Shown: positions 44,830-54,803, numbered from the stretch's first letter. The stretch is 64,000 nt of DNA from Cohnella mopanensis (GCF_022352055.1 NZ_JAKRWM010000004.1:62001-126000), one strand, 5' to 3'. Made by a program: numbers and translations. Notes: generated by a model from the letters alone, not told the origin.

Positions 44830-46239
44830 ATGGAACAATACACGGATCGAACTTACAATCAAAGACATCGGAGAGCAAAAGAAATGTGGTGGTCTATGTA
44901 CGTTTCGTTTAACAAGCGCTTACATGCTGCGGTATTCCTGCTGCTGGTCGTTGTTCTAGCGGCCGGGTGCTCGAAGGTAGATTCCTTGCGGTCCGGAGAG
45001 CAGGAGGCAAAGCCGAAAGTCGATAGCCGCCAGGTCCAGCTGCAAGTATGGGGAGACCTAGGCAACCAGTTTGCGCTGGAAGCTTCGTTCAGACGCATTA
45101 ACGAGAACTTCATGAAACTTCATCCGAACATCCGCATTAACTACAAATTTGTTCAAACACCCGAAAGCCTCGATTTTGGCGTACTGTCCAATGAGCTGCC
45201 CGACATCTTCTATGTGCAAGGGAACAAGACAACCAAGATGAGAGAACTCGCCTTGAATGGGTACTTGCTGCCCCTTGATGATTACGGGTTCGACTTGCGG
45301 AGATATCCGGAAGGCGCCGTTCAGTACGGTACGATCGAAGGCAAGCTTTACTCCTCGTTGCCGGCTTTCATGGATACTCAACTTGTATATTACAATGAGG
45401 ACATTTTCGAACGCTTCAATCTTGATCCGCCTCGTACATGGGATGAATTCGTCACGCTGCTCGACGTTCTCGTGTCCAAAGGCGTCACCCCGATTTCTAT
45501 GCCCGGCACGGAGTACAAGGAACGTTCGTGGCTTAGCTACGTCTTCATGGCGCTGTTCGCCTCCGAGAAATCGGAAGCGCTTATGAACGATAAACCCGGC
45601 GTCCGCTTGACGGATCCCGAGTTCGTTCAAGGACTGCAGGCGTTCCGTGATTTTGCGGAAAAGAACTACTTTGGCCGCGACTACGTGACCCAGGACAGAG
45701 TCGGATGGCAGCTCTCGTTCACGAATGGCGCCGCCGCGATGATTGTGGATGGCAGCTGGAACAATCTGTTGTACGAAAACAGTGGAGTAAACGTGGGGAA
45801 ATTTTACGTACCGGATTCGGAAGGCAAACGCATCGCCCCGACCAGCTACAACAACTGGACGACGTATTCGATATCCCGGAACACCAAGTACCCCGAGCAA
45901 GCCGTCGAGTACCTGAAATACTTGAACTCGAGCGAAGCGCAGCAGCTGCTGGGGGATGCGACAGGGATGATTCCGATACTCGAAGATATCGAACCGCAGG
46001 AAGTCATTCAGGATTTGATGAACTATGACAGGGCTGTCGATAACTTCACGACGATCATGGCTCATCTTTCTAAGAGAGACATGGACGCGCCCGCGCTTTA
46101 CCGGCAGACCGTGCTGGCAAAGCTGCTGACCTCGAAGCTGAATGGTCAGGAAGCGGCCGAACTGCTGGAGACGGGAATCGATTATATCGACGAGCCGGAC
46201 AAGACTAACGATGTAACTAATCAGGGAGGTTCTAATTAA
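44830..46239 (+). CDS. ABC sugar transporter solute-binding lipoprotein (first of two)
   Basis: 469 residues from ATG 44830 (GAGGGGA in place) or about 451 from ATG 44884 (GGAGAG in place). The second gives a more normal signal peptide. The lipobox LAAGC (Cys47 or Cys29) marks membrane anchoring. The mature part is a family-1 extracellular sugar-binding protein (DIFYVQGNKTTKMREL, AFMDTQLVYYNEDIFERFNLD, GAAAMIVDGSWN). It precedes a second binding protein and two permeases in one operon. Having two binding proteins for one permease pair is unusual; this one might present the signal to the kinase or widen specificity (inference). Confidence 0.85.
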   Translation: MEQYTDRTYNQRHRRAKEMWWSMYVSFNKRLHAAVFLLLVVVLAAGCSKVDSLRSGEQEAKPKVDSRQVQLQVWGDLGNQFALEASFRRINENFMKLHPNIRINYKFVQTPESLDFGVLSNELPDIFYVQGNKTTKMRELALNGYLLPLDDYGFDLRRYPEGAVQYGTIEGKLYSSLPAFMDTQLVYYNEDIFERFNLDPPRTWDEFVTLLDVLVSKGVTPISMPGTEYKERSWLSYVFMALFASEKSEALMNDKPGVRLTDPEFVQGLQAFRDFAEKNYFGRDYVTQDRVGWQLSFTNGAAAMIVDGSWNNLLYENSGVNVGKFYVPDSEGKRIAPTSYNNWTTYSISRNTKYPEQAVEYLKYLNSSEAQQLLGDATGMIPILEDIEPQEVIQDLMNYDRAVDNFTTIMAHLSKRDMDAPALYRQTVLAKLLTSKLNGQEAAELLETGIDYIDEPDKTNDVTNQGGSN

Positions 46240-47528
46240 TGAAAAAGAAAAATATATTCGCTCTTGCCCTCTTAACCGCATTATCTCTTACCGTCAGCGC
46301 ATGCGGAGGAGCAGACAAAGCACCAGCTTCAAGCGGAGGCTCGAACCAGGCATCGTCCGGGAAGGACGATACAAAGGTGAAAATCAAGTTTTTCGGCATG
46401 AACATGGCATACACTTCGATGGAAGAGATGGGCGCCGAGCTGCAGAAAAAAATGCCGAAATACGATATCGAGCTGCTGAAGGTTGATACCGGAACGATCG
46501 ATGCATCGATTCGGACTGGCGTTGCTGGCGGAAACCCGGCTGACATCTACTTCTACTGGCCGCAAAACATGGGCAACCTCGTTAAGGACGGACTGGCGCT
46601 TGATCTGACGCCGTATCTCGAAGCAAACAACGGCGAATGGAAAAACACGTTCACGCCGGAACTGCTAGACCTTGGTAAAATCGACGGCAAGTATTATAAC
46701 GTGCCCTTTGGAAGCGCTTACCCAGTGCTTATCGTAAACAACGAAATTTTCAAGCAAGCGGGCGTAGAGCCGAAGCAAGAAATGACTTGGCAAGAATTTA
46801 TGGATATCAACGAGCAGATCAAGACGAAGACGGATGCGGCGCCATTCGCTGTCAGCTCCGAGCCTGACCGTCAAAGCTGGTTGATCCGTCAAGGCGTCAT
46901 GAGTCTCGCGAACGGCGACGGCAAACTCGAAGCACTAGCTACCGGTAAAGTTGCTGCTGACAGCGGCTACTACGAAACGGCGCTGAACAACATCCGAGAT
47001 TTGTATAAAAAGAACTACTGGTATCCAGGTGAAGGCGCCCTGAATATTACGAGAGACGAGATCAATGCCGCGTTCCTGCAAGGCAAAGTTGGCATGTTGG
47101 CTGAAGTAGCCGGAGCGGCGCTGTCGATCTCCGAAAAAGCCGAATTCGACGTAACAGTCGTGAAGTGGCCAGCGATGGGTCCTGAGACGGTCTTGCTGGG
47201 CGGAGCCAACGGTTATTTCATTCCAGCTAACGCGAGCAACCCGGATGCAGCTGTCGAAGTTCTGAAGACGCTGCTCGGATCGGACATTCAATCGATTCAC
47301 TTGGCGCATGGCTATCCGCCGGCGAACCAAACGATTAAGGTTGAGAACCCAGTGCTGCAGCAGATCATGACGTTCACCGAGGATCTGTATCCGTTCGAGT
47401 TCCATACGAAAGAAGCGAAGATGAAAAGCTACTATGAAGGCGAAATGGTTCCCAACTTCTTAATGGGACAAAAAATAAAAGACGTGCTCGGCCAATTGGA
47501 TACACTGCGCCAGAACGCCTTTAAGTAA
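46239..47528 (+). CDS. ABC sugar transporter solute-binding lipoprotein (second of two)
   Basis: 429 residues with signal peptide and lipobox VSAC (Cys22). It overlaps the previous stop by one base, behind GGGAGG. It is a family-1 extracellular solute-binding protein (VNNEIFKQAGVEPKQEMTWQ, GKVGMLAEVAGAAL), clearly diverged from the first. It probably delivers an oligosaccharide to the two permeases that follow 12 bases downstream. Confidence 0.88.
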   Translation: MKKKNIFALALLTALSLTVSACGGADKAPASSGGSNQASSGKDDTKVKIKFFGMNMAYTSMEEMGAELQKKMPKYDIELLKVDTGTIDASIRTGVAGGNPADIYFYWPQNMGNLVKDGLALDLTPYLEANNGEWKNTFTPELLDLGKIDGKYYNVPFGSAYPVLIVNNEIFKQAGVEPKQEMTWQEFMDINEQIKTKTDAAPFAVSSEPDRQSWLIRQGVMSLANGDGKLEALATGKVAADSGYYETALNNIRDLYKKNYWYPGEGALNITRDEINAAFLQGKVGMLAEVAGAALSISEKAEFDVTVVKWPAMGPETVLLGGANGYFIPANASNPDAAVEVLKTLLGSDIQSIHLAHGYPPANQTIKVENPVLQQIMTFTEDLYPFEFHTKEAKMKSYYEGEMVPNFLMGQKIKDVLGQLDTLRQNAFK

Positions 47529-47540
47529 GGAGAATGCGGA

Positions 47541-48431
47541 ATGGCTCAACATCCGACGAGACGCAACCTTATATTCGGCATCTTGTTATTAACTCCGGCG
47601 GCTGCAGCCATTATCGCGACGACGCTGCTGCCGGCTCTGTCCAACCTACTTATAGCTTTTCAGGATTGGAATGGCTTTGCAGCCGCGAAGTGGATCGGGT
47701 TTGACAACTTTAAAGCCGCTTTTGCGGATGATTATTTTTGGAAAAGCATGAAAGCTTCATTCTTTATCGGGATTATCTCCACGTTGGGCGCCGTACCTCT
47801 CGGCGTCCTTCTCGCGGCCTGTGTCTTCAAAGTCGGCAAGTTCGAAGGCTCGGCGTATCGGGTCGTCCTGTTCGTGCCGGTCATGATCCCGCTGGCGATT
47901 ATCGGGCTGCTGTTCACGTTTATGCTGAACCCGGAGATGGGCTTGATCAATAAAATACTGGAGCTCATCGGCCTAGAGAACTTGCAGCGCGCATGGCTCT
48001 CCAATCCGGATACAGTGATGTGGGTTATCTCTCTCATCGGCGCATGGAGAATGGCTGGGCTGACGATGATGCTTACCTTCGCCACGATGATCTCGATTCC
48101 GACGGAATTATTCGAATCCAGCAAGCTGGATGGAGCGGGCTATCCTCGTCAGTTTTTCTCGATTATGCTGCCGCTCATTCGCCCGTCGCTGCAAGTATCC
48201 ACAGTATTCTCGTTTATCGTGCTCGTGTCGACTTACGATTTGGTCTACATTATGACGCGGGGCGGACCGGGAACGGTGTCGCAGACCGTACCGATTTATA
48301 TGATGAAAACGGCGTTCACGTACAGCAATTTCGGCTCCTCAGCAACGATCGGACTATTGTTCTCCGTGGCGGGCATTCTGGTCATCTTCTTGCTGCAACG
48401 CCTCTTTAAGGGGGAGAACCATGAAATTTAG
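47541..48431 (+). CDS. Sugar ABC transporter permease (MalF/UgpA type)
   Basis: 296 residues, six transmembrane helices. The EAA loop (ELFESSKLDGAGYPRQFFSIMLPLI, about residues 194-218) couples to a shared ATPase, probably MsmX-like and encoded elsewhere, since no ATP-binding gene lies in this cluster. It starts behind AAGGAG and overlaps the next permease by 11 bases. Confidence 0.9.
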   Translation: MAQHPTRRNLIFGILLLTPAAAAIIATTLLPALSNLLIAFQDWNGFAAAKWIGFDNFKAAFADDYFWKSMKASFFIGIISTLGAVPLGVLLAACVFKVGKFEGSAYRVVLFVPVMIPLAIIGLLFTFMLNPEMGLINKILELIGLENLQRAWLSNPDTVMWVISLIGAWRMAGLTMMLTFATMISIPTELFESSKLDGAGYPRQFFSIMLPLIRPSLQVSTVFSFIVLVSTYDLVYIMTRGGPGTVSQTVPIYMMKTAFTYSNFGSSATIGLLFSVAGILVIFLLQRLFKGENHEI

Positions 48432-49260
48432 CCAAAATTCCGAGCGTATCGAAAGCTGGATTACGCGAATTATTTTACTCTTTTTCGTGGCGATTACAAT
48501 CTATCCGATTGTGTTCGTGGCGATTAACTCGTTGAAAAGCACGAGTGATTTCTATGCCAACGTATGGGCGCTTCCGAGCACGATTCACTGGAGCAACTAT
48601 TCATCGGCTTGGTTTGACGCACAGATTGGAGAATATTTTACGAACAGCGCGATCATCGTTGTCAGCGCCGTGCTTGTCATTGCGGTATTCGGGGTCATGG
48701 CGGGATATGCGCTTGGCCGCTTGAATCTTCCGTATGCTGAAATGATTTTAATGTTCTTCCTAGCGATGAAAATGATTCCGCATGAATCGCTCATCATGCC
48801 GCTTTATCTGATGTTAAGCAAGATGGGCATCATCGGTGATCATATATCACTCATTCTGCCTTATGCCGGATGGGGATTGCCAATTGCCATCTATATTCTT
48901 AAAAACTATTTCCAGACGATTCCGAATTCGCTGCTGGAAGCCGCTCGGATCGACGGTGCTTCGGAATGGCTTACGTTCCGGAAAATCATGGTGCCGCTGG
49001 CGATGCCGGCAATTGCGACCGTCATTATTTTCAACTTTGTCTCGCTGTGGGGCGAGCTGTTATGGGCAACCGTAGCGCTGTCGACAGCAAAGCTGAAGAC
49101 GCTGCCGCTTGGCATCATCGTGTTCCAATCTGAATTTGCAACCGATTGGGGACCGCTGTCGGCGGCGATCTGCATGGTTATGCTGCCGCTCGTCATTGTG
49201 TTCCTGTTTATGCAGAAATATTTCGTGCAAGGCATTACCGCCGGCGCCAATAAAGGCTGA
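48421..49260 (+). CDS. Sugar ABC transporter permease (MalG/UgpE type)
   Basis: 279 residues, six transmembrane helices, with the MalG-type EAA loop SLLEAARIDGASEWLTFRKI (about residues 170-190). It overlaps the first permease and is preceded by AAGGGGGAG. The family fits uptake of carbohydrate oligomers, together with the two lipoproteins upstream. Confidence 0.9.
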   Translation: MKFSQNSERIESWITRIILLFFVAITIYPIVFVAINSLKSTSDFYANVWALPSTIHWSNYSSAWFDAQIGEYFTNSAIIVVSAVLVIAVFGVMAGYALGRLNLPYAEMILMFFLAMKMIPHESLIMPLYLMLSKMGIIGDHISLILPYAGWGLPIAIYILKNYFQTIPNSLLEAARIDGASEWLTFRKIMVPLAMPAIATVIIFNFVSLWGELLWATVALSTAKLKTLPLGIIVFQSEFATDWGPLSAAICMVMLPLVIVFLFMQKYFVQGITAGANKG

Positions 49261-49289
49261 TCCGGGGAGAGAGATGGGAGAGAGGAACG

Positions 49290-52200
49290 TTGACCGACCG
49301 TATATATGAGCTTTTCTTGCAGCCTCCCAACGAATACCGGGGCAAACCGTTTTGGAGCTGGAATGGCAAGTTAGAAAAAGAAGAATTGCTAAGGCAAATT
49401 CACGTATTTCACCAGATGGGATTGGGCGGCTTCTTCATCCACTCCCGGACGGGACTTGTAACCGAGTATTTGGGAGAAGAATGGTTCGAATTTGTAGAAG
49501 CTTGCACGGAAGAGGCCGAGAGGCTTGGCATGGAAGTGTGGATCTACGACGAAGACCGCTGGCCAAGCGGCACGGCTGGCGGTATGGTCACGGAGGAGCC
49601 TCGGTTCCGCTTGAAGTTCATCGAACTGCGGGTTGTGCCCGCGGCCGAGTTCGATTGGCCGGAATCGGATGATTATATCGCGGTGTACGCGTGCCGTCTC
49701 GAAGGCGTTGCTTATTATGACGCCGTTCAGTTGATGCGCGGAGAGCTGTCGATTGCGGGTACATCGGTACTTGTATTCGCTATCGTTGAGATGAACAAGG
49801 ATAGCTTCTACAACGGATATACGTACGTGGATACGATGAACCGCGATGCGACGGACCGTTACCTCGAAATTACGCATGACCGTTACAAAGAGCGTGTCGG
49901 CAAGCATTTCGGGCGCACGATCAAAGGCGTGTTTACAGATGAACCGCATCGCGGGGCGCTTATGGACGGCTTCGGCATCACGAATGAACGCCGGTTGTGG
50001 AGCGCACCGTGGACGTATACGCTATTCGAAGATTTCGAACGGGCTTTCGGCTACGACCTGCGCAGCAGGCTGCCGGAATTGTTCCTGAAGCCAGAGGGCA
50101 GACTTGTCTCCCAAGTGAAATGGCATTATGTCGAGCTTACGCAACGTCTCTTCATCCAGAATTACTTGAAACCGATGCAGGACTGGACCCGTGAGAACGG
50201 GCTGCGCCTGACCGGCCATATGCTGCACGAAGATACGCTGACGGCTCAGACGGCTTACCTCGGATCGGCGATGCGATTCTATGAGTATCAGGACGATCCG
50301 GGCGTTGATGTGTTGCGAGAGGGAAACCGCAACTATTGGCTTGTGAAGCAGCTGTCTTCGGCAGCTAGACAGCTCGGACAGAAGTGGCTGCTCTCGGAGT
50401 TGTACGGCTGCACGGGCTGGCAAATGACGTTCGAGTCCCATAAAGCGGTTGGAGATTGGCAGACACTCTTTGGCATTAACGTCCGCAATCATCATTTGTC
50501 CTGGTATACGATGGAGGGAGAATCGAAACGGGATTACCCGGCAAGCATCTCCTATCAGTCGGCCTGGTGGGATGATTACGAATTCGTGGAGACGTATTTC
50601 TCCCGGTTTGGCTTGGCGTTGTCCCAGGGCGAACGCAAATGCGACGTGCTTGTGCTGAATCCGGTTGAAAGCGTCTGGTGCCAAGTGTATCCGGGCTGGT
50701 CGATCGATATGAAGACACAGTCTGCGGACGTGCAGAAGCTGGAAGACCAATACCGGGATACATTCCACTGGCTTTCCGGGGCGCAGATCGACTTCGACTA
50801 CGCCGACGAAGAGATGCTCGGGCGGTTGCACGCGATTGAAGACGCGGTTAAGGGAGATCCTCTTTTCTGGGTCGGACAAGCAGCGTACCGCGTTGTGCTC
50901 GTCGCTGGAATGATCACGATTCGCGAAAGCACGGTTGCTGCGCTGGAGAAGTTCGCCGCAGCCGGAGGCAAAATCATTTTCGCGGGAGAGGTTCCGCAGT
51001 ACGTCGATGCATTGCCTTCTGACCGCTGCGTGCGTTTGGCGGAGCAGGCGGTTTCCGTCCCATTCGACGGACCGGGTATCGTTGACGCATGCCGCGCCGG
51101 ACAGAGTGTTCCTATGCAGGTGATTGACGCTGCGACGGGACTTCCGGCGGAAGAGATTTTCTGTAGGCTGAACGAGGACGAGAACGGACGCTTCTATTTC
51201 GCGTTGCTCAACGTCAATCCGGCTGTCGCTTATGACATTCGGGTTGAACTTGGCATCACCGGTGCTATTGAAGAGTGGGATTGCAAGACTGGCGACAAGA
51301 AAGCTGTTGCTTGCGAAGCGGGCGACGGAAAGTTGAGCTGGAACGTTCGTTTCCATCCGTCCGAGGAACATCTGTATGTTATTGATAGCGTGGCGCCTGC
51401 GGCAGAGCTGGCGGCTCCGATCTTGGAATCGTCAGCGTCAAATCGTCTGAACGAAGCTTATCCTTATCGCCTGAGCGAGAGCAATGTCTGCGTCCTGGAT
51501 ATGGCGAGCTACCGAATCGGCGATGGGGAATGGAGCAGGCAAGCCGAAATTTTGCAGGCAGACCGTAGCATCCGGACCGAATTGGAGCTACCGCTAAGAG
51601 GCGGACGAATGATTCAACCTTGGTATGCGGCGCTCTATCATCAAGAGCTTAATGCCCTGGCAACGCCGCTTGTTTTGCGATTTGCGTTTTCGGTGGCTGT
51701 CTTGCCGGACAGTGATTTGCAGATCGCGATCGAGAGTCCAGACTTGTTCGAGATCGCCGTTAACGGCATTTCCTTAGATCGTTCGGACATGGACGGTTGG
51801 TGGGTCGATCCTTGCTTCAAGAAGATCAAGCTTCCGCGTGCTTTGCTGCGGACGGGTGAGAACGTATTGGAGCTGCGGACTGATTTCCGGAACGAAACCA
51901 ACTTGGAGGCCGTCTATTTGCTCGGTGATTTCGGCGTTCGGTTGGACGGCGTGCGTAGAACGCTCGTCGCCTTGCCCGAAACCGTCTCGTTTGGCGATTT
52001 GACCGAACAAGGCTTCCCGTTCTATGGGGGCAAAATTCGCTATCTCATCGCCTCCGCCGCTTTCGGCCCGTTGCCGGAAGATGGTGAGGGAGCGACGCTG
52101 ACATTGCCGGCGTTCGATGCCGCGTGCGTGAAAGTGGGTGCCGCATTCGGGGGCGAGACGAAGATGATCGCTTGGCAGCCGTATGAAGCAGATATTACGG

Positions 52201-52409
52201 AGGAGCTTCGTAAGGGCGAACCGATTGGCGTGGAAGTCGTGCTGACGCGGAGGAATACGTTTGGTCCGCTGCATCTCGTGCCAACGCGAATTCCTGAATA
52301 CAGGCCATTCCATTTTCTAACGCAAGGGGAGTCGTATTCCGAAGCGTATGGTTTGATTCCTTCCGGCATTCTCGGCGTGCCCGAAGTTTCGGTTCGTTAC
52401 TCGAAGTAA
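49290..52409 (+). CDS. Large glycoside hydrolase, GH106 (alpha-L-rhamnosidase)-like
   Basis: 1039 residues, no signal peptide, so cytoplasmic. The start is TTG 49290 behind AGAGAGG. The N-terminal catalytic part opens with KPFWSWNGKLEKEELLRQI, then MGLGGFFIHSRTGL and VWIYDEDRWPSGTAGG. These resemble the TIM-barrel proteins annotated as GH106-like rhamnosidases and relatives. The C-terminal third is beta-rich (jelly-roll, about 800-1030). It would split an imported oligosaccharide. Together with the importer it suggests use of a rhamnose-containing plant or microbial polysaccharide. Substrate is inferred from family only. Confidence 0.75.
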   Translation: MTDRIYELFLQPPNEYRGKPFWSWNGKLEKEELLRQIHVFHQMGLGGFFIHSRTGLVTEYLGEEWFEFVEACTEEAERLGMEVWIYDEDRWPSGTAGGMVTEEPRFRLKFIELRVVPAAEFDWPESDDYIAVYACRLEGVAYYDAVQLMRGELSIAGTSVLVFAIVEMNKDSFYNGYTYVDTMNRDATDRYLEITHDRYKERVGKHFGRTIKGVFTDEPHRGALMDGFGITNERRLWSAPWTYTLFEDFERAFGYDLRSRLPELFLKPEGRLVSQVKWHYVELTQRLFIQNYLKPMQDWTRENGLRLTGHMLHEDTLTAQTAYLGSAMRFYEYQDDPGVDVLREGNRNYWLVKQLSSAARQLGQKWLLSELYGCTGWQMTFESHKAVGDWQTLFGINVRNHHLSWYTMEGESKRDYPASISYQSAWWDDYEFVETYFSRFGLALSQGERKCDVLVLNPVESVWCQVYPGWSIDMKTQSADVQKLEDQYRDTFHWLSGAQIDFDYADEEMLGRLHAIEDAVKGDPLFWVGQAAYRVVLVAGMITIRESTVAALEKFAAAGGKIIFAGEVPQYVDALPSDRCVRLAEQAVSVPFDGPGIVDACRAGQSVPMQVIDAATGLPAEEIFCRLNEDENGRFYFALLNVNPAVAYDIRVELGITGAIEEWDCKTGDKKAVACEAGDGKLSWNVRFHPSEEHLYVIDSVAPAAELAAPILESSASNRLNEAYPYRLSESNVCVLDMASYRIGDGEWSRQAEILQADRSIRTELELPLRGGRMIQPWYAALYHQELNALATPLVLRFAFSVAVLPDSDLQIAIESPDLFEIAVNGISLDRSDMDGWWVDPCFKKIKLPRALLRTGENVLELRTDFRNETNLEAVYLLGDFGVRLDGVRRTLVALPETVSFGDLTEQGFPFYGGKIRYLIASAAFGPLPEDGEGATLTLPAFDAACVKVGAAFGGETKMIAWQPYEADITEELRKGEPIGVEVVLTRRNTFGPLHLVPTRIPEYRPFHFLTQGESYSEAYGLIPSGILGVPEVSVRYSK

Positions 52410-52417
52410 ACGGAAGC

Positions 52418-52456
52418 AAGGCCGCCCGGCCTGAATCGGCCGGGCGGCCTTTTTTG
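52418..52456 (+). terminator. Rho-independent terminator
   Basis: AAGGCCGCCCGGCC / GGCCGGGCGGCCTT stem, loop TGAATC, followed by a T run, after the hydrolase gene. Confidence 0.93.
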
Positions 52457-52484
52457 TTCAAAGTTGAAAGGGGGATTCTCGAAT

Positions 52485-53606
52485 ATGAAATGGTTGATGG
52501 CGCCCGATTCTTATAAAGGAAGCCTCAGCGCCGTGCAGGTGGCAGAGGTGATGGTCCAAGCCGTGCGAGACGAACTACCAGGCGCGGAAGCGATTGGTTT
52601 GCCGCTCGCGGACGGGGGAGAGGGTACGGTGGACGCGCTCGTCACGGCGGGTGGCGGGGAGAAGCGGTTCGTGGAAGTGACGGGGCCGCTCGGCTTGCCC
52701 GTGCGATCGTACTACGGAACGATCGGAAGAGCCGCCGTGCTGGAAGCGGCGAACCTGTTTGGCCTGCCGATGGTGCCGGAGGCGGATCGCGATCCGCTGT
52801 GCACAACTTCGGCCGGCCTGGGGGATGCGATCCGGGCGGCTCTGGATGCCGATTTCGCGGAGTTCATCATCGGATTAGGCGGGAGCTCAACCAACGACGG
52901 CGGAATTGGGATGCTTAGGGCGCTTGGCGTGATCTTCCTCGATCGCTCGGGCAATCCGCTGCGCGGCTATGGCGCGGACTTGGCCGAGATTGCGTCCGTC
53001 GATTTCACCGGACTTGACCCGCGGCTCGCCGCCGCACGCATCACGGTTGCGTGCGATGTGAGCAATCCGCTGCTCGGCGAAGCCGGGGCTACGTTCGTCT
53101 ATGGCCCGCAGAAAGGGGCTTCGCCGGAATTATGCCGCCGGCTTGACGAAGCGATGGCGGCTTACGCGGACAAGGTCGAGGAGGGGCGCGCTCCGATGCG
53201 GAACGAGCCCGGCGCAGGAGCGGCGGGCGGCCTTGGCTTCGCGTTCCTAACGCTCGGGGCGAAGCTTATGCCCGGCGCGGAAGTGCTTGAAGCTTATGTC
53301 GGGCTGCGGGAGAAAATCCGCGACGCGGACTGGGTCATCACGGGCGAGGGGCGGAGCGATGGGCAAACGTTGTACGGCAAGCTTCCGCTCCACATCGCCC
53401 AGCTGGCCCGCGAATCGGGGGCGAAAGCCATTCTGCTGTCCGGCAGTCTTGGACCGGACAGCGAGCGGCTTGCGCCGTATTTCGCAGGTTGCTTCTCCAT
53501 TGCCGAAGGCCCGGCGACGCTGGCCGAATGCATGGAGAATGCCGAAGCCGCGCTATACCGATCGACCCGCCATCTGGCGCGGTTGATCGCCACGGCAAGC
53601 GGCTAA
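52485..53606 (+). CDS. Glycerate kinase (GarK/GlxK family)
   Basis: 373 residues. Phosphorylates D-glycerate to 2- or 3-phosphoglycerate with ATP in the cytoplasm. Family signatures: APDSYKGSLSA near the N-terminus, LPLADGGEGTVDAL, GLGGSSTNDGG (about 126-136) and TGEGRSDGQT. ATG 52485 follows GAAAGGGGG; TTG 52464 in frame lies inside that site. It ends a module of carbohydrate genes and may process a C3 acid released in the same pathway. A terminator separates it from the hydrolase, and another follows just before att-like site 3. Confidence 0.92.
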   Translation: MKWLMAPDSYKGSLSAVQVAEVMVQAVRDELPGAEAIGLPLADGGEGTVDALVTAGGGEKRFVEVTGPLGLPVRSYYGTIGRAAVLEAANLFGLPMVPEADRDPLCTTSAGLGDAIRAALDADFAEFIIGLGGSSTNDGGIGMLRALGVIFLDRSGNPLRGYGADLAEIASVDFTGLDPRLAAARITVACDVSNPLLGEAGATFVYGPQKGASPELCRRLDEAMAAYADKVEEGRAPMRNEPGAGAAGGLGFAFLTLGAKLMPGAEVLEAYVGLREKIRDADWVITGEGRSDGQTLYGKLPLHIAQLARESGAKAILLSGSLGPDSERLAPYFAGCFSIAEGPATLAECMENAEAALYRSTRHLARLIATASG

Positions 53607-53624
53607 GAAGGGAATAAATCATAC

Positions 53625-53659
53625 AAAAGGCACTCTCGGGGATGTAGGAGTGCTTTTTT
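53625..53659 (+). terminator. Rho-independent terminator at the end of cassette 3
   Basis: AAAAGGCACTC pairs with GAGTGCTTTTTT around the loop TCGGGGATGTAG, just before att-like site 3. Confidence 0.8.
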
Positions 53660-53672
53660 GTATGTCTTTTAA

Positions 53673-53724
53673 TTTTCGCCCTACTTATGGTGCGTTGAAA
53701 CTGTACCACAAGTAATTGCAAAAT
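53673..53724 (+). repeat. att-like site 3
   Basis: Left arm TTTTCGCCCTACTTATGG TGCG mirrors the consensus right arm. The core GAAACTGTACCACAAGTAA (53697-53715) is the most diverged copy, with a one-base insertion. Confidence 0.6.
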
Positions 53725-53831
53725 TGTTTTGAAGTTCTTGCGATCTGTAATTTCGACGATATTCGTTCATAATAAATCGAGATCACGATCGCTTTATCTC
53801 AATGGACTTTACAGGCGGTAGTTATGGTCAA

Positions 53832-54797
53832 TTACTTGTTCCCCAACACATCCACCCTCTCCTGCAATCCTTCTACAACTTCCTTCGGTATTTCCCTGAC
53901 TTTGATATCTCCACCTAAGAAAAGCAGCCAATTTGTTATTTCGGTTAATTCATCCGGATGATGAACATTGATGAACGTCTTTAAAATAGCCGTAGTTTGA
54001 TAAGGATTCGTGTATGAAATTGTGATTTTTAAAGGATGGTACTTTTTGAACTGGGCAATCGCCTTGGGACCAAGTTCGAGGACTAGGTTGATGGCTTCTT
54101 CCTGCTTGCTTAGTTGTTCTACAATCTTCTTCTTACTTATTCTTTTTTTCTCGGAGGATGGTTTAACATCGGTGAGATTGTCGACTGGAATAATCCGCCT
54201 CTTTCCCTCCTCTAGGCTGAAGCCTTCGATTTGCCAAGAGCTTTTTTCACGATATAGGCGCATGAGATAGATGGGATAAGACTTTATTTCTCTTCCTTCT
54301 TCGACGGAAACCACTAAGTAACAGTCTTCAAGAAGGATCTGGATGAGTTGTTCTAACATCGGATGGGGCAGATCCGATAGATCAAGCAGGTCAGGATTGT
54401 GGGGATTGGTACCTTCGAAGAGTAAGATTTGATTTAACAGAACAAGATCATCTTGCTGGTTTTGAGAGATGAGGCCGAGCAATTTTTCTGCTAAAGAGTG
54501 GCGGCTCTTGAGGTAAGGGAGTTGCAGATTGCGTGTGGCCATGAAGGCGATAAAAAGAGCTTTAATCTCATTATCGGTAAAGCGGATCGTGGGCAGGACG
54601 GAGTTGTTCATCACAAAGTAGCCCCCGTCCCTCCCGACTTCGGCGACCAGAGGCATTCCCATCGATTCAATTTCCCTGATGTCTCGAATCGCTGTCGAAC
54701 GGGAGATGTTAAACTCATGCATGATTTCCGAAATGGTAAAATGGGCGCGGTTGTTGATGTACCGCATGATGATGTTAATCCGTTCTACTTTTTTCAT
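53832..54797 (-). CDS. YafY-type HTH/WYL-domain transcriptional regulator
   Basis: 321 residues on the minus strand. The N-terminal HTH_11 (MRYINNRAHFTISEIMHEF and STAIRDIREIESMG) is followed by the YafY layout with a WYL-like domain (about 150-225) and a C-terminal WCX extension. WYL proteins sense ligands or nucleic acids and regulate divergent genes. Its start region overlaps the repeated operator-like element at 54804-54843, and it is divergent from the GyrI-like gene. Autoregulation plus control of both GyrI-like copies is likely (inference). Confidence 0.85.
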   Translation of the reverse strand: MKKVERINIIMRYINNRAHFTISEIMHEFNISRSTAIRDIREIESMGMPLVAEVGRDGGYFVMNNSVLPTIRFTDNEIKALFIAFMATRNLQLPYLKSRHSLAEKLLGLISQNQQDDLVLLNQILLFEGTNPHNPDLLDLSDLPHPMLEQLIQILLEDCYLVVSVEEGREIKSYPIYLMRLYREKSSWQIEGFSLEEGKRRIIPVDNLTDVKPSSEKKRISKKKIVEQLSKQEEAINLVLELGPKAIAQFKKYHPLKITISYTNPYQTTAILKTFINVHHPDELTEITNWLLFLGGDIKVREIPKEVVEGLQERVDVLGNK

Positions 54798-54803
54798 CGG
54801 GCC

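Noticed and set aside
45058..46281. 407-codon minus-strand ORF
   Set aside because: Antisense shadow of the first solute-binding protein, which has a lipoprotein signal and family motifs.
50022..51371. 449-codon minus-strand ORF
   Set aside because: Antisense shadow of the GH106-like hydrolase gene; no ribosome site.
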